Under the pieces are notes generated by a model. The model did no database searches and was not told the origin of the DNA. It was given only the letters and a program-made list of their open reading frames with translations. A DNA stretch of 64,000 nt from Pseudomonas saudimassiliensis (GTDB lineage Bacteria > Pseudomonadota > Gammaproteobacteria > Pseudomonadales > Pseudomonadaceae). The stretch lies in assembly GCF_000939975.1 (NCBI RefSeq), contig NZ_LK391969.1, forward strand, positions 310,001 through 374,000, read 5' to 3'. Positions 55,065 through 63,355 of the stretch are shown piece after piece. The position numbers were made by a program, and so were the translations under genes. How positions within the stretch are numbered: the first letter of the stretch is position 1; the number at the start of each line of letters is the position of its first letter.

Positions 55065-55837
55065 TTCGACTCAGCTCCGGAGTGCTGGCCGCTTGTGCAC
55101 TGCTGGCCAGCGTAGCCACCCAGGCCCAGTCCAACGACGCCATCCCCCCGTACCGTGACCCCCTCGCGCCCCTGACCATCGATACCGAGGGCACCAATTA
55201 CCAGTTCGAGCGCTCCAGTCTGGAAGCCCTGAAGATCCAGGATCCAATCGAGGGCTTCAACCGGCGGGTCTACCGTTTCAACGGCCAGTTCGATGAATAT
55301 GTTTACCTGCCGGTGGTGAACGCCTATGAATGGGCCACCCCGCGCTTCGTACGCACCGGGGTGTCGAACGTGTTCGCCAACCTGGCCGATGTACCAAACC
55401 TGGCCAACAGCGTGGCCCAGGGCAAATTCCAGAAAGGCGCCCGGACCACCGCGCGGCTGCTGTTCAATACCACCCTGGGTGTGCTGGGCCTGTTCGACGT
55501 GGCCAAGGCCATGGGCCTGCCCCAGGAGCCGGAGGATTTCGGCCAGACCCTAGGCCACTACGGCGTCCCCACTGGGCCCTACCTGGTGCTGCCCCTCCTG
55601 GGCCCTTCGACCCTGCGTGATGCCTCCGGCCGCGCGGTGGACTGGTCGATCGAGGATGCCGTGGAGTATCTCGACAACCGGCGACATATGAACCAGCACC
55701 CATGGTCCTATGGCCTCTATGTGGTGAACCTGCGGTACATAAACGGCTTCCGCTATGGCTCGCTGGACAGCCCGTTCGAGTACGACCAGATTCGCTATCT
55801 GTACATCAAGTTGCGGGAGTTGCAGATTCGCCAGTAA
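55061..55837 (+). CDS. mlaA: MlaA (VacJ) outer-membrane lipid asymmetry protein
   Basis: A 258-residue protein of the MlaA family, which removes phospholipids from the outer leaflet and passes them to MlaC. Family pieces are IQDPIEGFNRRVYRFN, GVSNVFANLADVPNLANS, NTTLGVLGLFDVA and FGQTLGHYGVPTGPYLVLPLLGPSTLRD (in separate short stretches). A LAAC near the N-terminus resembles a lipobox, but the preceding segment is very short, and cleavage after TQA is equally possible. The Mla transporter genes are not in the window. Confidence 0.95.
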   Translation: MIRLSSGVLAACALLASVATQAQSNDAIPPYRDPLAPLTIDTEGTNYQFERSSLEALKIQDPIEGFNRRVYRFNGQFDEYVYLPVVNAYEWATPRFVRTGVSNVFANLADVPNLANSVAQGKFQKGARTTARLLFNTTLGVLGLFDVAKAMGLPQEPEDFGQTLGHYGVPTGPYLVLPLLGPSTLRDASGRAVDWSIEDAVEYLDNRRHMNQHPWSYGLYVVNLRYINGFRYGSLDSPFEYDQIRYLYIKLRELQIRQ

Positions 55838-55945
55838 ACGCCCAGCCGTATCGGCACTGCGAGGCGCCTACATCGGGCGTCTCCCGTGCTTGGGCCCAGG
55901 GGTGATAAACTGCGCATTTTGCAGCCAGCAATCAAGGAATACCCC

Positions 55946-57772
55946 ATGTGCGGAATCGTCGGCGTTGTTGCCCAGCGCAATGTTACCCCCATCCTGCTCG
56001 AAGGCCTGCGCCGACTGGAGTATCGCGGTTACGACTCCGCGGGCGTGGCGGTGCTGGCCGATGACAATCACCTGCAGCGGGTACGGGCCGTCGGCAAGGT
56101 CGTGGAACTGGAGCGTACCCTGGAGGCCACCCCGGCCGTGGGCTGCCTGGGCATCGCCCATACCCGCTGGGCCACCCACGGCAAACCAGCTGAACATAAC
56201 GCCCACCCCCATGTTTCTGATGGGTTGGCAATCGTGCACAACGGGATCATCGAGAACCACTCACCGCTGCGCCGCAAGCTGACCGACCTCGGTTATGTAT
56301 TCACCTCGGAGACCGACACAGAGGTGGTTGCCCACCTGATGGCCTGGCACTACCGTCAGACTCCGGATCTGCTCACTGCCTTCCGCAACACCCTGGCTGA
56401 ATTACAAGGTGCCTACGCCCTGGCGATGGTGCACGAGGATGAGCCGCAGAACCTGTATTGCGCGCGCATGGGTAGCCCGCTGGTCATCGGCGAGGGCAGC
56501 GGCGAGTCCTATATCGCCTCCGATCCCCTGGCGCTGCTGCAGGTCACCGACCGCTTCCGCTATCTGGATGAAGGCGACCACGCCCGCCTGACGGTCGACG
56601 GCTGTACCCTCTGGGATCGGCAGCACAGTCCTGTCGAGCGGCCGGTCAAGCGTTACCAACACGCTGCGCTCAGCCTGGACAAGGGCGAGTACCGCCACTA
56701 CATGCTCAAGGAAATCTTCGAGCAGCCCGAGGCCATCGGCAATACCCTCAGCGGCATCCTCGGCGACAACCATGTGCTGACGGCGATCCTCGGCCCGGAC
56801 GCGGAGAGCCGCCTGGCATCGGTGGACAACATCCATATCGTCGCCTGCGGCACCAGCTACCACGCGGGGCTGGTGGCCCGTTACTGGATCGAGTCCCAGG
56901 TCGGCCTGCCGTGCCAGGTGGAAGTGGCCAGCGAATACCGCTACCGCACCGTCGCGGTGCCCGCCAATACCCTGCTGATCACCCTCTCCCAGTCGGGCGA
57001 AACGGCCGACACCCTGGCCGCGCTGCGCTTTGCCAAGGACCAGGGGTACCTTGCCACCCTCGCCATCTGCAACGTGGCCGGCAGCTCCCTGGTCCGGGAG
57101 GCCGACTGGCGTCTGCTGACCCAGGCCGGCCCGGAGATCGGGGTTGCCTCGACCAAGGCCTTCACCACCCAGCTGGTGGCGCTGCTGTGGCTGACCAGCG
57201 CCCTGCTCCAGGTGCGCGGCCGTGCAGCTGACCAGGTCGCGGCCAATGTCGCCGCCCTGCGCCAGCTGCCGGCCCTGATCGATCAGGTCCTGGCCCTGGA
57301 ACCGGCCATCGCCGCCCTGGCCGAACGCTTCGCCAACAAGCACCACGCGCTGTTCCTCGGCCGCGGGCCGCACTATCCGATCGCCATGGAAGGCGCACTC
57401 AAGCTCAAGGAAATCTCCTACATTCACGCCGAGGCTTACGCCGCCGGCGAACTCAAGCATGGTCCGTTGGCGCTGGTGGATGAAAACATGCCCGTGGTGA
57501 GCGTTGCCCCCAGCGACAGCCTGCTCGAAAAGCTCAAGTCCAACCTGGAAGAGGTCCGCGCCCGGGGTGGCCAGCTGATCACCTTCGCCTGCGAAACCGT
57601 CGAACAGCCGGGCGCCGATGGCGACACCATCCGCCTGCCCCAGGTCGACGACATCATCTCGCCGATCCTCTATACCATTCCGCTGCAGCTGCTCAGCTAC
57701 CACGTGGCGCTGGTCAAGGGCACGGACGTGGATAAACCGCGCAATCTGGCCAAGTCGGTAACCGTGGAATAA
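55946..57772 (+). CDS. glmS: Glucosamine-6-phosphate synthase
   Basis: A 608-residue enzyme that makes glucosamine-6-phosphate from fructose-6-phosphate and glutamine for peptidoglycan and LPS. Cys2 (the mature N-terminal nucleophile in MCGIVGVV) heads the glutaminase domain. Two SIS isomerase domains follow, with LSQSGETADT and the C-terminal DVDKPRNLAKSVTVE. The ATG at 55946 is required so that Cys is residue 2. Its end is the standard attTn7 target. It is not adjacent to glmU here. Confidence 0.97.
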   Translation: MCGIVGVVAQRNVTPILLEGLRRLEYRGYDSAGVAVLADDNHLQRVRAVGKVVELERTLEATPAVGCLGIAHTRWATHGKPAEHNAHPHVSDGLAIVHNGIIENHSPLRRKLTDLGYVFTSETDTEVVAHLMAWHYRQTPDLLTAFRNTLAELQGAYALAMVHEDEPQNLYCARMGSPLVIGEGSGESYIASDPLALLQVTDRFRYLDEGDHARLTVDGCTLWDRQHSPVERPVKRYQHAALSLDKGEYRHYMLKEIFEQPEAIGNTLSGILGDNHVLTAILGPDAESRLASVDNIHIVACGTSYHAGLVARYWIESQVGLPCQVEVASEYRYRTVAVPANTLLITLSQSGETADTLAALRFAKDQGYLATLAICNVAGSSLVREADWRLLTQAGPEIGVASTKAFTTQLVALLWLTSALLQVRGRAADQVAANVAALRQLPALIDQVLALEPAIAALAERFANKHHALFLGRGPHYPIAMEGALKLKEISYIHAEAYAAGELKHGPLALVDENMPVVSVAPSDSLLEKLKSNLEEVRARGGQLITFACETVEQPGADGDTIRLPQVDDIISPILYTIPLQLLSYHVALVKGTDVDKPRNLAKSVTVE

Positions 57773-57797
57773 AGCCGCCCCTCCCGCCCGGGAGGGA
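57737..57797. other. attTn7 site, unoccupied
   Basis: The glmS 3' end encodes the conserved DKPRNLAKSVTVE that TnsD recognises. Tn7-type elements insert about 25 bases behind the glmS stop (around 57797), and no element is present. The insertion point coincides with a hairpin and lies two bases from the stop codon of the convergent cadA gene. Confidence 0.6.
57779..57796. terminator. Terminator-like hairpin between glmS and cadA
   Basis: CCCTCCC (57779-57785) pairs with GGGAGGG (57790-57796) around a GCCC loop. The flanking sequence is only moderately T-rich (ACTTATTT), so strength is uncertain. It separates convergent genes. Confidence 0.55.
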
Positions 57798-57798
57798 C

Positions 57799-59973
57799 TT
57801 ATTTGCGCAACAGCCGCAATCCGTTTGCCACTACCAGCAGGCTCGCGCCCATGTCGGCGAATACCGCCATCCACATGGTCGCATCGCCGGTAATGGTCAA
57901 TGCCAGAAACACCGCCTTGATCCCCAGGGCCAGCACGATATTCTGCGTCAGCACCTGTGAGGTGGCCTGTGACAGCCGGATGAAGGCCGGGATCTTGCGC
58001 AGGTCGTCATCCATCAGGGCCACGTCGGCGGTCTCGATGGCGATATCGGTACCCGCCGCGCCCATGGCAAAACCGATGTTCGCGCGGGCCAGTGCCGGGG
58101 CGTCATTGATGCCGTCACCGACCATGCCGACCCGACCTTCACTGGCGAGGCGCTCGATCTCCCGGGCCTTGTCTTCAGGCAGCAGGTTGCCGTAGGCGCG
58201 GTCGATCCCCGCCTGCCTGGCAATCGCCTGTGCGGCGTGGACGTTGTCCCCACTGAGCATGACGGTGGCGATGCCCAGCCCATGCAGTTCGGCCACCGCG
58301 GCCCGGCTGCTGTCCCGGATGGTATCGGCCACGGCAAAGATGCCCTGCACCTCCCCGCCGGCTACCAGCAGCACCACGCTCTTGCCCTGAGCTTCCAGTT
58401 CGGTGATCCGCGGTGCCAGCTCTGCCGCTGCCATCCCCTGGGCCTCCAGCAGCCGCTGGCTGCCCAGGTAACATGGCACCCCATCGATCGAGCCGCCCAC
58501 CCCCTGCCCCGGCAACGCTGCAAACTCCGTCACCTCAGGCAACGCCAAGCCATCTGCCCGGGCGGCCACAGCGATCGCCCGGGAAACCGGATGATCGGAG
58601 CGCCCTGCCAGCGCGGCGGCCAGACGGCGGACCTTTATGCCGTCCTGCTCGCCCAGCGCCATGAAGTCTGTCTGCACCGGCTTGCCATGGGTGATGGTGC
58701 CGGTCTTGTCCAGGGCCAGCCAGCGCAACTTGCGGCCTTCTTCGAGGTAGACACCACCCTTGATGAGGATGCCCTGCCGCGCCGCTGCCGCCAGGCCACT
58801 GACGATGCTGACGGGGGTGGAGATGACCAGTGCGCAGGGACAGGCCACCACCAGCAACACCAGCGCCCGGTAGGCCCAGTCCAGCCAGGCGCCCGCGAGG
58901 AACAGCGGCGGCACCAGCGCCACACCCAGCGCCAATAGGACCACCACTGGAGTGTACCAGCGGGCAAACCGATCGACGGCGCGCTGGGTCGGCGCCCGGC
59001 TGGCCTGGGCCGTTTCCACCGCCCGGATAATGCGCGCCAGGGTCGATTGGTCGGCCGGGGCCGTCACCCGCAGCTCGAAGGAGCCGGACTGGTTAACGGT
59101 ACCGGCGAAGACCGGATCGCCTACCCCCTTCTCAACCGGCAGGCTTTCCCCGGTAATGGGCGCCTGGACGACCGTGGAGCGACCCGCGACGATTTCTCCA
59201 TCCAGCGCGATGCGTTCGCCGGGGCGCACCCGCACCCGGCTGCCGAGTGTCACCTGCCTCGCCGGCAATGCCTGCCAGCTGCCGTCTGGCTGCTGCACCG
59301 TGGCCTGTTCGGGGGTGAGATCCAGCAACTGGCGGATCGCATTACGGGCGCGGTCCAGGGACCGCGCTTCGATGACTTCCGCCAGGGAGAACAACACCAT
59401 GACCATGGCGGCTTCGGGCCAATGGCCGATCAGCATCGCGCCCGTGACCGCAATGGCCATCAAGGCGTTGATATTGAGGTTGCCATTGCGCAGCGCTATC
59501 CAGCCCTTGCGATAGGTGGACAATCCGCCGATCAGGATAGCGCCAAGGGCCAGCAGCATTACCAGCCAATGGTGGCCGCCCAGCACCCAGTACATGGCTT
59601 CGGCCGCGACTGCCGCCAGCAGCGCCGCGCCTAGCGCCCACCAACGGGTTCGATCCGGCACCGGTTCGGCAAGCTGATTGGACTCCTGTCGCACCGCCTG
59701 CATGCCGATGGCCGCCAGAGCTCGCTCTACCGGGTCCAGGGAGGCCAGATTGTGGCGTACGGTCAACTGCCGCTGCAGCAGATTGAAGTCAAGCCCGAGG
59801 ATGCCGGGTACGCTCGCCAGCTTGCCGCGAATCAACGCCTCCTCGGTGGGGCAGTCCATGTTGTCGATCCGATAGCACACGGCGGCCGCGCCCGGTTCAA
59901 CGGTGGGCGGCACAGCCGATGGCGCAGGCTGGGACGAATCACAACCACAGGCTCGAGACGGCATGTCGCTCAT
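57799..59973 (-). CDS. cadA: Cd/Zn/Pb-exporting P1B-type ATPase (CadA/ZntA)
   Basis: A 724-residue heavy-metal pump. The N-terminal region has a CGCDSS patch and one HMA-like domain with NMDCPTEE (about 38-45). The metal path motif is CPC in ACPCALVIST, the phosphorylation site is DKTGTITH, and GDGINDAPAL closes the nucleotide domain. The CPC motif and NMDCPTEE assign it to the Zn/Cd/Pb subgroup rather than copper. The ATG at 59973 is used; an upstream ATG adds seven residues. A MerR-type promoter precedes it. Confidence 0.93.
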   Translation of the reverse strand: MSDMPSRACGCDSSQPAPSAVPPTVEPGAAAVCYRIDNMDCPTEEALIRGKLASVPGILGLDFNLLQRQLTVRHNLASLDPVERALAAIGMQAVRQESNQLAEPVPDRTRWWALGAALLAAVAAEAMYWVLGGHHWLVMLLALGAILIGGLSTYRKGWIALRNGNLNINALMAIAVTGAMLIGHWPEAAMVMVLFSLAEVIEARSLDRARNAIRQLLDLTPEQATVQQPDGSWQALPARQVTLGSRVRVRPGERIALDGEIVAGRSTVVQAPITGESLPVEKGVGDPVFAGTVNQSGSFELRVTAPADQSTLARIIRAVETAQASRAPTQRAVDRFARWYTPVVVLLALGVALVPPLFLAGAWLDWAYRALVLLVVACPCALVISTPVSIVSGLAAAARQGILIKGGVYLEEGRKLRWLALDKTGTITHGKPVQTDFMALGEQDGIKVRRLAAALAGRSDHPVSRAIAVAARADGLALPEVTEFAALPGQGVGGSIDGVPCYLGSQRLLEAQGMAAAELAPRITELEAQGKSVVLLVAGGEVQGIFAVADTIRDSSRAAVAELHGLGIATVMLSGDNVHAAQAIARQAGIDRAYGNLLPEDKAREIERLASEGRVGMVGDGINDAPALARANIGFAMGAAGTDIAIETADVALMDDDLRKIPAFIRLSQATSQVLTQNIVLALGIKAVFLALTITGDATMWMAVFADMGASLLVVANGLRLLRK

Positions 59974-60005
59974 GGCAACTCCTTCACTGCACATTCGGTA
60001 TCAAG

Positions 60006-60036
60006 ATTAGAGCCCCTATCACCCTGTCGGAGTCAA
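60006..60036 (-). promoter_or_regulatory. MerR-type promoter with 19-base spacer for cadA
   Basis: On the minus strand TTGACT (60036-60031) and TCTAAT (60011-60006) are separated by exactly 19 bases. This long spacer is the hallmark of promoters activated by MerR-family metal sensors. The spacer contains an imperfect dyad (CCGACAGGG and GATAGGGGC). The start codon is 33 bases downstream of the -10 box. Confidence 0.75.
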
Positions 60037-60078
60037 GGGGCTCGCTCGGCAGATAACGAAAGTCGTGAACCGGAGGCC

Positions 60079-62139
60079 TCAGTTAGTGCGTGAATCCGGC
60101 AGGCGGACGCGGTCGGCCAGGCGTATTTCCCCAACTTGCATGGCCCGCTCCATCTCGTCCGCAAGAAAGCCGCTCAGGGACTTCATGTACACGGTGGAGA
60201 TATGGCTCTTGTCCTTGTAGATAAGGATATTCCCCGCCACTGCCGGACAGGTGTCCGCGGTACAGAAGTAGTCGCTCATATCGATGAACCGGACGTGTTC
60301 ACCCAGGTTCGGCGTCGGACTCAGCACCGAGCCCAGCGCCGCGCTGCGCGGTCGCGAACATAACGGTGAGTCCGCCCCGTTCATGTCGACACAGGTAGGT
60401 ACGTGAAAGCCCATGTACGGGGTATCCCGTACCGCCAGAACCTTCAGCCCCAGCTGCGCTACCTTCTGCCACTGCTGCACATAGCCAGCCGGCACATGCT
60501 CGGGCTGCTCCGCCGTCATCGCTACCGTGCCGGTAGTGAAGACAAAGTCCGGCTTGAGCTCGCCCAGGGCCGCAAGCACATTGTCATTCCACAGGGTGCA
60601 GGAATTCTCGCGATTGTCCGGTGACGCGTCGGCATCGGCGGTAAAGCGACAGCCGTTCTTGGTATAGCTCACCAGTCGCCAATTACGTTGTTGGGCGATG
60701 ACGTCCAGTGCCGGCACCCAATGGGTGGCATGGGAGCTGCCGGCCACGGCAATGGTCAGCGCCCCTTCGGGCCTGCCGTAATGGCAGGCCTTGGCCTCGG
60801 TGCCATACAGGCCCTGATGGCACCCTTCCTTGTAGGGTCCGGGTACGTCTCTGCTGGCCATGAACGGTTCGGGAATAATGCCCACGTCAGGCTGTGCGCC
60901 CCCGTCCTCGGCCAGTACCCGCGCGCCGGGGTACAGCGCGGCATCGACCGTCTCCGGCACGCGGTACTCCTCGGTCAGAGTCTGCACCTCGTTACGCCAT
61001 AACAGGATTACGACCACCAGCGGGGCCATCGCCGTCACCGCTGCGCCGTAGGCAAAGCCAGCAGAGCGGCGGCCGAGACGCGCCCGCAGCGGCTTCTCCA
61101 CCAACCGAGTCGTACCCCATGCCAGCACCAGCGACACTGCCATGATCGCCAGTCCGCCATACCAGGTTAGCGCCGGCTCCCCTGCGACCGCCCGCAGGAA
61201 GATCATCACCGGCCAGTGCCACAGATAAAAGGCGTAACTGATCCCGCCGAGCCAGAGCAAGGGACGCAGCGACAGCAGCTTCCGTGCACTACCGGGGAGC
61301 ATGCCCGCACCACTACCGAGCACTAACGCCGCCCCGAGGGAGGGCCAGAGCGCCGCGTAGCCGGGGAAACTCATCGAGACGTCCAGCACAAATCCACAGC
61401 TGATCACCGCCGCCAACCCCAGCCAAGCCAGTGCCCAGCGCAGCCCCTTGGGTACTGCCAGCCAGGGGCTGACGGCGATAATCCCGCCGAGTGCGAACTG
61501 CCAGACCCGGGCGAAGGTGTTGAAATAGGCAAAGGTCTGGTTGGCAGCGGTATGGATGACGGAAAAGCCCAGGGACACAGCGAAGATGCTACCGAAGATG
61601 AGCAGCAACCCCTGCCGTCGGCTCACCGCCAGCCGGGTGCTGGCATATAGCGCCAGCATGATCACGAAGGGCCACAGCGCGTAGAATTGCCCCTGGGTCG
61701 ACAACGCCCAGTAGTGCTGCACCGGACTTGGCAGGTTATCCCGGGCCAGGTAATCAACGGAATTGAGCGCCAGCGCCCAGTTTTCCATATACAGCATAGC
61801 GGCCAGGCTTTCCTTCATCGCCGCCATCCAGAGCGAGCGCGGTAGCAGCAGCCAGGTGCCCAGCAATACTGCGCTGATCACCAGCAGCGCAGCCGGCAAT
61901 AGCCGCCGCGCCAACCCGGCCCAGAACACCAGCGGACGCACCCGTCCCAATTGCTCCCGTTGCCGAAGCAGCGACAGGGTGATCAGGTAGCCGGACACCA
62001 CGAAAAAGACATCGACCCCACCGGAGACCTTGTTCATCCAGATATGGAAGATCGCCACCAGCAAGGCCGCCAACGCACGCAGGCCTTCGATATCGCCGCG
62101 GAAGCTGTCCGCTGCTGTTTTATCAGGGAAGTTGCCCAT
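60079..62139 (-). CDS. OafA/YrhL-type acyltransferase with SGNH domain
   Basis: A 686-residue protein. Residues about 12-365 form an acyltransferase-3 membrane domain with ten or so helices; the opening FRGDIEGLRALAALLVAIFH and the GGVDVFFVVSGYLIT motif are typical. From about 380 a periplasmic SGNH hydrolase-like domain follows, with GSSH at 467-470 and a DKSHIS motif near residue 640. Such fusions O-acetylate LPS O-antigen, peptidoglycan or exopolysaccharide. It begins two bases after the ATP-grasp gene, so they are co-transcribed. Confidence 0.9.
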   Translation of the reverse strand: MGNFPDKTAADSFRGDIEGLRALAALLVAIFHIWMNKVSGGVDVFFVVSGYLITLSLLRQREQLGRVRPLVFWAGLARRLLPAALLVISAVLLGTWLLLPRSLWMAAMKESLAAMLYMENWALALNSVDYLARDNLPSPVQHYWALSTQGQFYALWPFVIMLALYASTRLAVSRRQGLLLIFGSIFAVSLGFSVIHTAANQTFAYFNTFARVWQFALGGIIAVSPWLAVPKGLRWALAWLGLAAVISCGFVLDVSMSFPGYAALWPSLGAALVLGSGAGMLPGSARKLLSLRPLLWLGGISYAFYLWHWPVMIFLRAVAGEPALTWYGGLAIMAVSLVLAWGTTRLVEKPLRARLGRRSAGFAYGAAVTAMAPLVVVILLWRNEVQTLTEEYRVPETVDAALYPGARVLAEDGGAQPDVGIIPEPFMASRDVPGPYKEGCHQGLYGTEAKACHYGRPEGALTIAVAGSSHATHWVPALDVIAQQRNWRLVSYTKNGCRFTADADASPDNRENSCTLWNDNVLAALGELKPDFVFTTGTVAMTAEQPEHVPAGYVQQWQKVAQLGLKVLAVRDTPYMGFHVPTCVDMNGADSPLCSRPRSAALGSVLSPTPNLGEHVRFIDMSDYFCTADTCPAVAGNILIYKDKSHISTVYMKSLSGFLADEMERAMQVGEIRLADRVRLPDSRTN

Positions 62140-62141
62140 AG

Positions 62142-63146
62142 TTACCCCAGCTCATTCACGGCGTCATGAAAACGACCGCCCCGCACCACCACGGGCGCAT
62201 CCTGGGGCGGCACCGGCAGCTCGGGCCAGCGAAACAGTGCGCCGAGTTTCCGATCCCACTCCTCGGGGTAGAGCTTGAACGCCCCCGCGCCAGGCGTGAA
62301 GGTGATCTCGCCAACATAGATGCGCCCTTCGTACACATACATGTCCACCCGAGCGTAGCCGAACGGCTGGGCCAGCCGACGGGCTACATCCAGCAGTTCC
62401 GCCAACACAGCGGGGGGCCGGGTAACCTGGGCGTCCGTACTTGGCGACAACTTGTCGCCAAGCCTGAACGGCAGGCCCTGCCAATCCTCGGAGAACAGAT
62501 TTTGCGTCATGCGGCCAAACCGACCGTTGATCACCTGGATGAACAGGAAGCTTTCGCCTTCGGCGGGATTGAATACATGGACCTTGTAGTCTGCGGGCGG
62601 GCCGTCTGCCGTCAGCAACGCCTGCTCAAATAGCACCTGGGGGCGTATTGCCTTGTAATGACGCTCACCTCGACGGCGAGAAAAGTCTTCCCGTAACCAG
62701 GCATTGCCCAGTGCCGTCAACTCACTGACATCTTCCTTTGACTTGTCCGGCACGATACGTACGGAACCGCTGCTGTTATTTGTTTTCATAACAAAACTGT
62801 CAGGTAAATGCTCAAACTGTGACGCAGTTAACAATTCCGCAGCGGCATACAGAGGCACATTGAATCTTTCGCCTACAGTAGCGCCAATATATTCGCGCGC
62901 TAACACCTTGTCAGCCAGACGGGAGAAATGCGGCAGGGGGTAACGCATTCGATGGTGCAACTTTTCGGTCAGGCTTTGCGGATTACTGAAGCTGCAGAAA
63001 CGACCGTGCCGTTTCAGGTACCGGAGTTGGTATTCCGCCCACTCCGGGAGCACCTCCACTACCGAGGAAGTCAAGGAATAACGCATCGCGTTCATCAGTT
63101 TCTCGGCAAACTTGCCAGCAATGTCCATATCAACACCCCAATGCAT
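62142..63146 (-). CDS. ATP-grasp (TupA-like) protein
   Basis: A 334-residue protein resembling the TupA-like ATP-grasp family found in capsule and teichuronopeptide loci. MKTNNSSGSVRIVPDK and a late VDMYVYEGRIYVGEITFTPGAG fit ATP-grasp nucleotide and metal sites (with E in GEIT). It has no signal peptide, so the reaction, probably attachment of an amino acid or peptide to a sugar or polymer, would be cytoplasmic. The start is uncertain: ATG 63146 or 63128. The 5' part is visibly less GC-rich than the rest of the window. It precedes the acyltransferase. Confidence 0.82.
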   Translation of the reverse strand: MHWGVDMDIAGKFAEKLMNAMRYSLTSSVVEVLPEWAEYQLRYLKRHGRFCSFSNPQSLTEKLHHRMRYPLPHFSRLADKVLAREYIGATVGERFNVPLYAAAELLTASQFEHLPDSFVMKTNNSSGSVRIVPDKSKEDVSELTALGNAWLREDFSRRRGERHYKAIRPQVLFEQALLTADGPPADYKVHVFNPAEGESFLFIQVINGRFGRMTQNLFSEDWQGLPFRLGDKLSPSTDAQVTRPPAVLAELLDVARRLAQPFGYARVDMYVYEGRIYVGEITFTPGAGAFKLYPEEWDRKLGALFRWPELPVPPQDAPVVVRGGRFHDAVNELG

Positions 63147-63355
63147 GAGGACCCTTTAACTCGGCGCAGCAATTGCATCAATGCCTTTGCCATTCACGGA
63201 GACATTCAGGCATGGAACCCGGAGGAATGCCTTCACGAATCGGTAACGTCAGCAGGGAGATAACTGATCCATAACCGATCACTAACGGACCAAACTAAAT
63301 GCTGTTTTATCTGCCTTAATGTCCGGCGAGGATCAATGCAGCGAGGGAAACAAAA

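Noticed and set aside
55061-55120. Firm lipoprotein call for MlaA
   Set aside because: LAAC resembles a lipobox but leaves only 11 preceding residues, too short for a normal lipoprotein signal; left undecided.
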